A program made the position numbers and the translations under genes. The notes below the pieces were generated by a model. That model searched no databases. It was not told the origin of the DNA and saw only the letters and a program-made list of their open reading frames with translations. This document shows positions 23,498 to 31,477 of a stretch of 33,049 bases of DNA, in pieces (within the stretch, counting starts at the first letter, position 1; the number at the start of each line of letters is the position of its first letter). This DNA is from Prolixibacteraceae bacterium (lineage in GTDB: Bacteria; Bacteroidota; Bacteroidia; Bacteroidales; Prolixibacteraceae): NCBI GenBank assembly GCA_028282195.1, contig JANQII010000144.1:1-33049 (forward strand), in the 5' to 3' direction.

Positions 23498-24517
23498 TCA
23501 TTGATCTTTCATAGGCAAATCTTTTTTTGAAATGATTAGTACATCTTTATTTTGGGGGTTATAATGATATTTTGCAGAAACCGGCAGAAGTAATTCGAAG
23601 GCCTTGACAATCTGGCTGAATGGCTTGCTCTTAATTATAGTCCCGGAAAAGCGAAGGTCAGCAGTCCCATTTCCTTCCAGTTTGATTTCAACATTATACC
23701 AGCGTTCCAGAAGTGCCACTACATCTTTAAGATATTCTTCATCGAAAACAATTTTTCCATTAGTCCAGCTATAATAAAAATCAGCATGAACAGTATTTAC
23801 TTTAACATCTCTTAGGTTTTCGGGAATAGTGATCTGTTCAGAAGGTTTTATTGTTGTAATTTTTTCACCCACGAGGGAATTAATCATGACAGAACCTTCA
23901 ACAAGGGTTACATAGCTGACATTTTCATTCTGGTATGAAATAGCATTGAATGAGGTCCCAAGTACTTCGACTTCACTATTTTTGAGTTTTACCCGAAATG
24001 GGGATTCATGATGTGTTACTTTAAAAAATGCTTCACCATCAAGAGAAATATCCCGGTTTGTTTTACCAAATTTATTAGAGTATTGCAATGTTGTCCCCGA
24101 ATTAAGCCAAACATGCGTACCATCGTATAAAATTACCTCAGACATTTGCCCTAATGGTACACTGACAACAGTCATCTGTTCAGCTTCATAATCAACAGGC
24201 CAGATGGAATGGAAAATATTTCCCAGAAGAAAGGTTATAAGCAGAATTGCGGCATATTTTGTAACCGATATAAAAAACCTGATCCTTTTTGTCCTTAAAT
24301 AATCATTTATTTTCTCCCATGAAAGATCTCGTGAAAATTCTGTAAGCACCCTGACTTTATGTAACTTATTATGGGTATTCTCTAATTGCTTGAAAGAGCT
24401 GGTATTGCTCTCTCTTTTCAATAGTTCATCAAGCTCAAGATCTTCTAACGGGGCATTTTCATTATGAACTTTACCTGCAGCTAATTCCCAGAATTTATTT
24501 TGATCTTCATTTCCCAT
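23498..24517 (-). CDS. FecR-family anti-sigma factor
   Basis: The 339-residue protein has a cytoplasmic N-terminal part (about 1-80), one membrane segment (about 86-106, YAAILLITFLLGNIFHSIW) and a periplasmic FecR domain. The FecR domain shows VSVPLGQMSEVILYDGTHVWLNSGTTLQY, DISLDGEAFFKV and VEVLGTSFNAISY. A C-terminal DUF4974-type region ends near KDVLIISKKDLP. It holds the ECF sigma factor inactive until the STN domain of the substrate-loaded SusC transporter signals across the periplasm. It lies 212 bases downstream of the sigma gene and 93 bases before susC, the standard order for this circuit. It looks complete. Confidence 0.92.
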   Translation of the reverse strand: MGNEDQNKFWELAAGKVHNENAPLEDLELDELLKRESNTSSFKQLENTHNKLHKVRVLTEFSRDLSWEKINDYLRTKRIRFFISVTKYAAILLITFLLGNIFHSIWPVDYEAEQMTVVSVPLGQMSEVILYDGTHVWLNSGTTLQYSNKFGKTNRDISLDGEAFFKVTHHESPFRVKLKNSEVEVLGTSFNAISYQNENVSYVTLVEGSVMINSLVGEKITTIKPSEQITIPENLRDVKVNTVHADFYYSWTNGKIVFDEEYLKDVVALLERWYNVEIKLEGNGTADLRFSGTIIKSKPFSQIVKAFELLLPVSAKYHYNPQNKDVLIISKKDLPMKDQ

Positions 24518-24729
24518 TTCTTCATCAGTTTTATTTTAATCAGGACAAAATTCTATTTATATCAATATTGGCCATAAAGAAATAGACCAATCAGTTTAAT
24601 GACCTTTTAAAAAAGTTTCAAAGAAGACGTAAAAAGAAAGCTAACGGGGTGACAGAAGAGACAACTTTTTTTGATTTTTTTCACACCTGTTGTATATTTC
24701 TATCACTATCAATGTATTAAAACACAAGA

Positions 24730-25302
24730 TTAGTATGACAAGCCAGTTGTATTTTGCCGGTAGAATACGAAGAAGAAATAAAAATCTTCTGCCTTCAGGT
24801 TTTCTTTAAAAAAACGATATGCCCTGCCAATTTGAGTTTTAACAGTATTTTTTGATATTTCTAACTTTTGTGCTATTTCACTATAACTCAGTGAATCAAA
24901 AATGGCAAGCTCAAGAATCCTTCGCCTCTGGCTGGGCAGTTGCTCTAATACCGAAAATAACGCAGCATATTCCTGTTGCTCATCAAAAACTTCTTCCTGT
25001 GCAGGTTCAGGAATTTGTTCGATTGATTCAATCAGGAATTTATTTTTTCTGTGGAAGTCTATTATGTTATGGCGAAGCATCAGGAAAATGTAATATTTAA
25101 CCGAAGATTTTATTTCAATTTTATTACGGTTTTCCCATATCTCGATAAAGCAATCAGATACTATTTCTTCTACTTCCCCTGATTCACCAATCGATTTTAA
25201 GGCATAAAGGCACATCTGGTTAAAATACCTGTCATGCAGTTGTTTTAACGCTCCTTTATTACCCTTTTTAATATCATTCCATATCTGTTTGTCTTTCAAC
25301 AC
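24730..25302 (-). CDS. ECF-type RNA polymerase sigma factor
   Basis: The 190-residue protein has region 2 (about 1-90, including CFIEIWENRNKIEIKSSVKYYIFLMLRHNIIDFHRK) and region 4 (about 115-170). Region 4 carries LEQLPSQRRRILELAIFDSLSYSEIAQKLEISKNTVKTQIGRAYRFFKENL, quoted here in overlapping parts of a single helix-turn-helix block. It recruits RNA polymerase to the PUL promoters once released by FecR. The frame opens with GTG (25300-25302), or possibly with the TTG that follows. A TATATTTG -7-like box lies about 20 bases upstream. The gene begins 89 bases after the UroD-family gene, so the two transcription units could overlap by read-through. Confidence 0.9.
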   Translation of the reverse strand: MLKDKQIWNDIKKGNKGALKQLHDRYFNQMCLYALKSIGESGEVEEIVSDCFIEIWENRNKIEIKSSVKYYIFLMLRHNIIDFHRKNKFLIESIEQIPEPAQEEVFDEQQEYAALFSVLEQLPSQRRRILELAIFDSLSYSEIAQKLEISKNTVKTQIGRAYRFFKENLKAEDFYFFFVFYRQNTTGLSY

Positions 25303-25321
25303 AAGGACGAAATATTATTAT

Positions 25322-25329
25322 CAAATATA
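25322..25329 (-). promoter_or_regulatory. Candidate -7 box (TAnnTTTG) for the ECF sigma gene
   Basis: TATATTTG on the minus strand fits the Bacteroidota -7 consensus and ends about 20 bases before the GTG start of the sigma gene. A clear TTTG -33 box is not visible at the usual distance. Confidence 0.35.
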
Positions 25330-25391
25330 ATCTTTAATAAATATTTTGGAAAATTTCCCCGAAGGAGAATTCATTAATGTTTTTCTCGGTA

Positions 25392-26471
25392 TTACAGTTG
25401 TTTAACTGCCTCAAATAATGCCATTATATTTTCCATTGAAGTATCTTCCTGAATATTATGGGCTGGTGCAATAATATAACCTCCGTCTTTCCCTAAAATT
25501 TCAGCTCTTTTGATTACCTCTGATTTTACGGCACCAGGTGTTCCGTTTGGCAATAAATCCTGCACACAAATACCTCCGAAAAAGACTAAATCTTTGCCAA
25601 ATTCATCTTTTAATGGTTGCGGTTCCATACCGGTGGCAAGTGGTTGTATCGGATTCAGGATATCCAACCCAATTTCAATAAAATCAGGAATCAGTGGTTT
25701 AATTGCCCCACAGGAATGCCATGCCAGTTTAATGTTCGGATTAACCTTTTTGCATTCGGAAAACATTTCTTTTATACGAGGTTTAAAAACCCTTCTGAAA
25801 ACATCCTGCCCCATCATCAGGCTGGTTTGTGAACCAAAATCATCGCCACACCACAAAACATCAGCTCCCATTTCAATCATCTTTTTCCCGTATTCAGTAT
25901 GGATAAACTGAATTTTGTCTAAAAGTGGATTGATGTATTCTGCTTCCATCATCATATCCACCAGAAACTTCTCCAATCCGGTCAGGTACCAGGCCGTTTC
26001 AAACAAAGTGGTTTCCAGATCGGCAATGATACCATGCGTTTTCCCGTATTTATCAATGGTCAGTTGAGCGGCTTCCCAACGTCCCGGAGCAAAAGGATCA
26101 GGGAAATTGTAATCTTCAATATCTTTTGCACATTCAGCATGCGCCAAAGGAAATTCATGAAACTCGTTGTATTGCCTGGTATTTTTGAATACCATTCCCC
26201 ATTCGTTTTTTATCAGGCTATCTCCCATATCAATAGTAGGCTTATTTGTTGGAGAACAAACTGTAATCCCTACAGCATCTGCTCCCAGCCAAGCCATTAA
26301 ATCCATGTGTGATGCCCGGGTAGATAACATTGAATCCAATGGTTTTTCATAAGGTTGTCCTGTATAAGAACTTAACATTTGTGCTACCCGGGGAGTACAT
26401 GAAACATACAATGGAGCTCTGTCGGGAGTTTCCCCGTTAATCGTTTTTTGAAATCTTTTTTTTGAATCCAT
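25392..26471 (-). CDS. Uroporphyrinogen decarboxylase (UroD/MtaA) superfamily protein
   Basis: The 359-residue protein has the UroD-like TIM barrel seen in cobamide-linked methyltransferases (MtaA, MtbA, CmuA). It opens with RFQKTINGETPDRAPLYV and retains H252-x-C254 in LAWHSCGAIKPLIPDF, the first two zinc ligands of the H-x-C-xn-C motif. The third position may be C302 (GGICVQ) or H338 (APAHNIQEDT). Haem-pathway UroD itself lacks this motif, so haem synthesis is unlikely. The biochemical role is unknown. A methyl-transfer or O-demethylation role is inferred from family and from the oxygenase gene two genes upstream. No corrinoid protein gene is present. It starts 52 bases after the isomerase gene and is probably cotranscribed. 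Confidence 0.8.
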   Translation of the reverse strand: MDSKKRFQKTINGETPDRAPLYVSCTPRVAQMLSSYTGQPYEKPLDSMLSTRASHMDLMAWLGADAVGITVCSPTNKPTIDMGDSLIKNEWGMVFKNTRQYNEFHEFPLAHAECAKDIEDYNFPDPFAPGRWEAAQLTIDKYGKTHGIIADLETTLFETAWYLTGLEKFLVDMMMEAEYINPLLDKIQFIHTEYGKKMIEMGADVLWCGDDFGSQTSLMMGQDVFRRVFKPRIKEMFSECKKVNPNIKLAWHSCGAIKPLIPDFIEIGLDILNPIQPLATGMEPQPLKDEFGKDLVFFGGICVQDLLPNGTPGAVKSEVIKRAEILGKDGGYIIAPAHNIQEDTSMENIMALFEAVKQL

Positions 26472-26523
26472 ATGATCTATTTTCTACTTATATTCCGTCT
26501 TAAACTACTGACTAACTGAGCAC

Positions 26524-27336
26524 TTATGAGAACCTATCTTGCAATATTTTTTTCATAAACAGGTTAATATCCCATTGATCTGCCACTGATGAATTATCTT
26601 TTAAGGAAGTCCACATATAAGGTGGCGGACCAAATTCAGGAGTGATGGTAAAAATTTCGGTTCCGATGGATTTACGGTAAATAATAATACGTTCCCATAA
26701 ATTTAAGAAGTATTCAACCTCTTCTTTCCAAAACGGCGATCTGGGATCTGGTATTTGTGGTCCTTCAGTAAAACCAACCCTTGCATGTATATGCTCTGCC
26801 CTGATGATTACTTCATCAAGTTCTTTTTCAAAATTTTCGAGGTAGCTTTCCGTAACACAAACCCAGTGTGAAAAGTCAGCTGTAATTTTCATAGTTGGTC
26901 TGAGTCCAAATAATTCCCTTGAATTCACCGGTCCAAAACCAATTCTCCCCCGGTGTGTTTCATGTGCCACCCGGATGCCTTTTTTAATCGAGAAATTTTC
27001 TGCAACATCTAATACCTGAAGCTGTTGTTCAATTGTAAAAGAATCACTGCCCGAATGGGAGTTAATCAGTATAGGATTACTTTCGAGAGAAAGATTTAGG
27101 TAGTATTCAAATGATTCACAGAATTCACGGATACTATTTCCGTTTGCCTGATGTTGGTGGCTAACCATAAGTAATTCATATTCATCCAACAAACGAATAA
27201 AACATTTTCGTTCCTCTTTGTTTTCAGGAATCCATGTATCCACACCATCATATCCAGCCTCTTTTACTTTAGCAAAAAACGCCTCTGTTTCTAATTGTTC
27301 ATGTCCCCACTGCGGACAAAGTATTTTCAATTTCAT
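26524..27336 (-). CDS. Sugar phosphate isomerase/epimerase-like TIM barrel (AP endonuclease 2 family)
   Basis: The 270-residue cytoplasmic protein is a xylose-isomerase-like TIM barrel. Likely metal ligands are E126 (AHETHRGR), D154 (TADFSHW), H184 (HIHARVG) and E234 (TPEFGPPPYM), in the order found in this superfamily. Members include inosose dehydratase IolE, the rhizopine protein MocC, hydroxypyruvate isomerase and sugar epimerases. The exact reaction cannot be read off, but a divalent-metal aldose/ketose or inosose conversion is expected. It sits 40 bases after the oxygenase fusion gene and 52 bases before the UroD-family gene, so the three form a probable operon. Confidence 0.8.
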   Translation of the reverse strand: MKLKILCPQWGHEQLETEAFFAKVKEAGYDGVDTWIPENKEERKCFIRLLDEYELLMVSHQHQANGNSIREFCESFEYYLNLSLESNPILINSHSGSDSFTIEQQLQVLDVAENFSIKKGIRVAHETHRGRIGFGPVNSRELFGLRPTMKITADFSHWVCVTESYLENFEKELDEVIIRAEHIHARVGFTEGPQIPDPRSPFWKEEVEYFLNLWERIIIYRKSIGTEIFTITPEFGPPPYMWTSLKDNSSVADQWDINLFMKKILQDRFS

Positions 27337-27376
27337 TTGTTTATATTTATATCCATTACTTTAAATAGTTAGCGGA

Positions 27377-29671
27377 TTAAAACTCGTCAAATGCTATCTG
27401 TTCCTTCTTTACACCAAGTCCGGCAAGCATTTTAAAACAGGCTTTAATCATCATTGGAGGACCGCAGAGGTAAAACTCAATTGCCTTTACGTTGGCGTGA
27501 TCTTTCAAGTGGTTCTCAAAAACTACATTATGAATGAAACCTTTGTATCCATCCCAATGGTCTTCTTCAAATGAATTGGAGAGAGCAATTTGAAAATTGA
27601 AGTTATGATGCTTATCAGCCAGTCCCCGGAAGTATTCCTCATAGAAAATTTCTTGTCTGGAGCGTGCCCCATACCAGTAGCTTACTTTACGTGCAGTTAA
27701 TTCGTTTTCAAAAAGCTGTGCAATGTGCGCACGGATTGGTGCCATGCCTGCACCACCACCAATATATACCATTTCCTTATGGGTAGGTTTTATGTGAAAG
27801 TCGCCAAATGGCCCTATGGCGGTAACTGCATCACCCGGTTTCAGGTTAAAAACATAACTCGAACCAATACCCGGAGGGCAATCCTGCCCCGGAGGTGGAG
27901 TGGCAATACGCACGTTGAAGGTAAGTGACCGCTCCGTAACAGCATTACTGGCAATCGAGTAATTATTTCGACGATCAGGTTCAACGTTACTGCTACTCAG
28001 AGCAAAAATACCCTGGCGTTCCCAAACTGAAGCGTAAGGTTCAGGTATATCAAACTCACTAAAACGAATCGGTTCGTATTTCGGAATATCAATTTGAATA
28101 TAATCGCCCGGTCTAAACTCAATCTTTTCCCTGGAATTGTCAGGTTCCAGGACAAGCTCTTTGATGAAAGTAGAAACGTTCTTGTTGCTAACCACACTTA
28201 ATTTATAGCTTTTTACATCGCGTACACCGTCGCCACTGGCTTTTTCGACATTAAGCCAGAGACGGCCATCACGATCTTCAATGGGATATGTGGCCAGACC
28301 GCGGCAAATTGGTGCCCGTGCCGGTGATCCATCATTGAGATTGAAGCGACCATTGTGTTTCGGACATTCAATCATATTGTCTTTTATTATTCCTTCACTA
28401 AGGTGGGTGTTACCGTGCGTACAAATCCCTTCTGAAGCATAAAGCTTACCTTCTTTATCACGGTAAATGGCAAAAGTCTTTTTGATATGATCGAAACGAA
28501 TAGCATCCTCGTTATCAATAATTACAGTGTCGCATACTTCAACCCAACCATCAGAATCTGGTTTTGTATCAGACTGTAAAACACCTCCTTTAAAATGTTT
28601 TTTGGGTTCTGGAAGTTTGCGTTTGACATGGTACGCAGGATCTTTAACTTGCTTAATTATAGTAGGAAGAATTTCGCTCCAGGCAGAATAAATGGATGTA
28701 TAAGCAGGTGGGCAATCATCTTTTATCAGTTCATGAAGCCTGGGTAGTGCATGGTAAGGAACAAGTGGAAAAATGTGGTGTTCTATATGATAATTCATGT
28801 TCCAGTAAATAAACCGGCTAACGGGATTCATGTATACCGTTCGACAATTCAGACGATGATCCAATACGTTTTCGGCAAGACCTGCATGTTGGGTGGTGTT
28901 ATGTATAATCATTAACCAAGTTCCAAATGCCTGAGGTAATATAAAGAGGAATACAGGCAACCAGGATTGAAGGACAGTTGCAGTAATAATAACCAGAGCG
29001 TAAATTGCCAGGCATATACGCGCATTTCTAACTATTTTACCAAATTCAGTTTCCGGAATATACGTTCTCTCGGCATCAGTCACTTTACCCATAGCATGAC
29101 GAATTAAACCCGGGTAGTAAGTTTTATATCCTCCAAAATTAATAAGGGAAAGCACAAGGTCTTTAATATTTGGAGGGCGTGGTACTTGGATTTCCGGATC
29201 ACGTCCAACGATAATGGTATCACTGTGATGGCGTGTATGGCTCCAGCGCCAAACCACAGATTCACGCATAACCATAAAGGATGCAACTTCATAAACTACA
29301 TTATTCATCCAATCTGTTCGGAATGCGGTCCCATGACTGCATTCGTGCCATCTTGAGTCGGAGCTCGTACCATAAAATACGGCATAAATAAGATAAGGAA
29401 TTACCGCCCACCATGTACCCCAAAGTAGGATCGTAGCAATAGCAGTGCTGACCAATATGGTAATAAGCAGAAGCGTATCCCAAATGGCCGGACTGTTTTT
29501 TCGGGTCAGTAATTGACGCATAGTGGCACGTGGGACAGGACTTTGATACCAGTCAGCTTCGGCAAGCCCCAATTCGACAGCTCGTTTTGCATTTTCACCG
29601 GTAAGAGAATAATCAAGTTTATTTGAGGGGCGCATGGACATAGTTGCTTGATTATTCTGATCGGATTGCAT
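27377..29671 (-). CDS. Fusion protein: di-iron desaturase/hydroxylase, Rieske domain, NqrF-like reductase
   Basis: The 764-residue protein joins three modules. Residues about 60-345 are a membrane fatty-acid-desaturase-type di-iron domain with HECSH (109-113), HTRHH (145-149), HNTTQH (257-262) and HIEHH (295-299), plus hydrophobic helices near 65-100 and 220-258. Residues about 375-476 are a Rieske [2Fe-2S] domain: C417-T-H419 and C436-x2-H439. Residues about 485-764 are an NqrF-like FAD/NAD(P)H reductase: RPGDYIQIDIP, NNYSIAS, GGGAGMAPIRAHI, YWYGARS, YLCGPPMM and the terminal FDEF. Electrons would pass from NAD(P)H to FAD, Rieske cluster and di-iron centre in one chain. Rhizobial MocD, MocE and MocF perform comparable steps as separate proteins. 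All key residues are present. The substrate is unknown; I infer a sugar or cyclitol O-demethylase or hydroxylase. Confidence 0.85.
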   Translation of the reverse strand: MQSDQNNQATMSMRPSNKLDYSLTGENAKRAVELGLAEADWYQSPVPRATMRQLLTRKNSPAIWDTLLLITILVSTAIATILLWGTWWAVIPYLIYAVFYGTSSDSRWHECSHGTAFRTDWMNNVVYEVASFMVMRESVVWRWSHTRHHSDTIIVGRDPEIQVPRPPNIKDLVLSLINFGGYKTYYPGLIRHAMGKVTDAERTYIPETEFGKIVRNARICLAIYALVIITATVLQSWLPVFLFILPQAFGTWLMIIHNTTQHAGLAENVLDHRLNCRTVYMNPVSRFIYWNMNYHIEHHIFPLVPYHALPRLHELIKDDCPPAYTSIYSAWSEILPTIIKQVKDPAYHVKRKLPEPKKHFKGGVLQSDTKPDSDGWVEVCDTVIIDNEDAIRFDHIKKTFAIYRDKEGKLYASEGICTHGNTHLSEGIIKDNMIECPKHNGRFNLNDGSPARAPICRGLATYPIEDRDGRLWLNVEKASGDGVRDVKSYKLSVVSNKNVSTFIKELVLEPDNSREKIEFRPGDYIQIDIPKYEPIRFSEFDIPEPYASVWERQGIFALSSSNVEPDRRNNYSIASNAVTERSLTFNVRIATPPPGQDCPPGIGSSYVFNLKPGDAVTAIGPFGDFHIKPTHKEMVYIGGGAGMAPIRAHIAQLFENELTARKVSYWYGARSRQEIFYEEYFRGLADKHHNFNFQIALSNSFEEDHWDGYKGFIHNVVFENHLKDHANVKAIEFYLCGPPMMIKACFKMLAGLGVKKEQIAFDEF

Positions 29672-29800
29672 CTTAAGGTGATTTAAATATTCCAGACTTC
29701 AAGTAATAAAAATCAGATACAACTATAATTCATGAATAAATTATGGTATGATTTGATTTATAATTTCTTATTTTAACACACGAATTAAACTTAATAATCA
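29672..29800. promoter_or_regulatory. Divergent promoter region between oxygenase operon and AraC gene
   Basis: These 129 AT-rich bases must hold promoters for both directions. The only dyad I see is ATTCATGAAT (29728-29737), inside a longer imperfect repeat ATAATT-CATGAAT-AAATTAT. It is a candidate site for the AraC protein; no good -7/-33 pair is visible. Confidence 0.35.
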
Positions 29801-30724
29801 ATGATATCAAATACAGAAATTGATAAATATATAGCACATATTGACATTCAAAATAAGTTTGATTTCAAAAAGTATATTCCCATATCTGAGCTGGACCGGA
29901 AATGGGGTTTCGTGATCAATAACCTGGGGTATTCTAAAATCCCTGAAAATTCCACTTATCCACCCAAAGGGCATCCGGGTTCGCATATGTTCTCCTGGGA
30001 AAGCGGTAGGATATTAAAAGGATATCATTTTATTTTAATTACTGAAGGAAAAGGAGTTTTTGAAAGCAAATCTGCGGGGATGCAGAATGTGCAGTCTGGT
30101 GATGGATTTATGCTTTTCCCCGGAGAATGGCATCGTTACAGGCCAGTAAAGGAAACCGGCTGGACAGAAAACTGGATAGGTTTCTCCGGACAAATTACCG
30201 AAAGCATCATGCAAGACCTGTTCTTTGATAAAGAAAAACCTGTCTTTCAGAATTGTGCCAGTATTTTAGTATTAAACCTATTTAAATCCTTGTTTCAGCT
30301 TATTGCTGAAGAACCCTTTGGATATCATCGAACAGCCTCTGGCGTTTGTATTCAGCTTATTGCTGAAATTTGTAATATTCAAAAAGATTCGGAGACATCC
30401 CAGCAAACAAACTCACTCATCTCAAAGGCTAAATACCTGATGCATAAAAAGATTGATGAAAATATTGATTTTCATACTTTCTGTAAAAATAATAGCATTA
30501 GTTATTCAAAATTCAGGACCGATTTTAAACATCAAACCGGTTTTGCCCCTTTACAATATTTTCTCCTCTTAAAAATTGAAAAAGCCAAGGATCATCTAAA
30601 ACATACTGACATGAAAGCCAAGCAGATTGCTTTTATGCTTGGGTTCAAGTCCGAAAACTATTTTGGGCGGATATTTAAAATAAAAACCGGTTTTACACCC
30701 CAGCAATTTAGAAAATTTGGATAA
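29801..30724 (+). CDS. AraC/XylS family transcriptional regulator
   Basis: The 307-residue protein has an N-terminal cupin-like sensor domain (about 40-165), with HFILITEGKGVFES, QSGDGFMLFPGEWHRYRP and WTENWIGFSG. The C-terminal AraC DNA-binding domain (about 208-305) carries two helix-turn-helices: FHTFCKNNSISYSKFRTDFKH-type sequence, then KAKQIAFMLGFKSENYFGRIF and KTGFTPQQFRKF. Such sensors usually bind a sugar and activate catabolic genes. It is transcribed away from the oxygenase-isomerase-UroD operon across 129 bases, so that operon is its likely target. A rhamnose-derived or methylated sugar ligand would fit the neighbourhood but is not shown. Confidence 0.88.
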   Translation: MISNTEIDKYIAHIDIQNKFDFKKYIPISELDRKWGFVINNLGYSKIPENSTYPPKGHPGSHMFSWESGRILKGYHFILITEGKGVFESKSAGMQNVQSGDGFMLFPGEWHRYRPVKETGWTENWIGFSGQITESIMQDLFFDKEKPVFQNCASILVLNLFKSLFQLIAEEPFGYHRTASGVCIQLIAEICNIQKDSETSQQTNSLISKAKYLMHKKIDENIDFHTFCKNNSISYSKFRTDFKHQTGFAPLQYFLLLKIEKAKDHLKHTDMKAKQIAFMLGFKSENYFGRIFKIKTGFTPQQFRKFG

Positions 30725-30899
30725 GTTCGATTGAAATTTGTTCTTGATGCAAAATGATGCGGTCTTCTACCAGATGGTCATTCTCTGGCACAAGATGAAA
30801 GTTATTTTCCATCAGATAATCGTTCGGTTCGTCAGCATGGTGAACCTTCCATAAAGCCTTGTGTTCAAATGAACAAAAAGCTAAGATACACGTTTTCAA
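30708..30899 (-). CDS. Possible small hypothetical protein, convergent with AraC gene
   Basis: A 63-residue frame on the minus strand starts at 30899 (MKTCILAFCSFEHKALW) and ends inside the last codons of the AraC gene. Its second half (HLVPENDHLVEDRIILHQEQ) has residue use that looks coding rather than random. I recognise no family. It occupies the only non-coding gap before the glutathione peroxidase gene and overlaps a longer upstream reading of that gene. It may be a small gene, a remnant or chance. Confidence 0.3.
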   Translation of the reverse strand: MKTCILAFCSFEHKALWKVHHADEPNDYLMENNFHLVPENDHLVEDRIILHQEQISIELIQIF

Positions 30900-30925
30900 T
30901 TTCGTCTAACATCAAAAAATTAGTC

Positions 30926-31468
30926 ATGAAAAAAATAACAATTTTACTTTCACTTTTATTGCTGGTTAGCTTTGGTTTTGCACAAAAGAGTTTCCACGAT
31001 TTTGTAGTCAGTGATATTGAAGGCGGTGAATTTGATTTATCGAGCCTTAAAGGTAAAAAAGTGTTGGTTGTTAATACTGCATCCAAGTGTGGGTTAACCC
31101 CGCAATACAAACTCCTTCAGGCTTTATATGAAAAATATGGAGGCGATGATTTTACGATTGTAGGATTCCCTGCAAATAACTTCTTGAAACAAGAGCCAGG
31201 CTCTGATTCTGAGATCAAAGAGTTCTGTGAACGAAATTATGGTGTTTCATTTCTTATGATGTCTAAAATCTCAGTTAAAGGAGATGATATGCATCCTGTG
31301 TACCAATGGCTTACACAAAAAGAAAAGAATGGTGTTCAAGACTCAAAAGTTAGCTGGAATTTTCAAAAATACTTAATTAATGAAAATGGAAAGCTCGTTG
31401 ACTATGTCAGTCCAAAGACAAAACCAGACGATGAAAAAATTCTAAACTGGATAAAAGGAAATTCTTGA
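30926..31468 (+). CDS. Glutathione peroxidase family protein (2-Cys, exported)
   Basis: Starting at 30926 gives 180 residues with a signal peptide (MKKITILLSLLLLVSFGFAQ), more credible than the 19-residue extension upstream. The peroxidatic Cys lies in NTASKCGLTPQY. The resolving Cys lies in EIKEFCERNYGVSF, the position used by yeast Orp1/Gpx3, so reduction by a thioredoxin-like protein rather than glutathione is likely. VSWNFQKYLI supplies the conserved Trp and Asn. The usual Gln of the GFPxNQF motif is Asn (GFPANNF). It would reduce peroxides in the periplasm or envelope. It is a single gene, ending at a long palindromic terminator shared with the convergent photolyase gene. Confidence 0.88.
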   Translation: MKKITILLSLLLLVSFGFAQKSFHDFVVSDIEGGEFDLSSLKGKKVLVVNTASKCGLTPQYKLLQALYEKYGGDDFTIVGFPANNFLKQEPGSDSEIKEFCERNYGVSFLMMSKISVKGDDMHPVYQWLTQKEKNGVQDSKVSWNFQKYLINENGKLVDYVSPKTKPDDEKILNWIKGNS

Positions 31469-31477
31469 TACAAATAA

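Noticed and set aside
25510..25911. 133-codon plus-strand frame opposite the UroD-family gene
   Set aside because: It is antisense to a well-supported gene and its translation has no recognisable domain.
25392..26471. Haem-biosynthesis uroporphyrinogen decarboxylase (HemE)
   Set aside because: The H-x-C zinc-type motif and the operon context match the methyltransferase-like branch rather than HemE.
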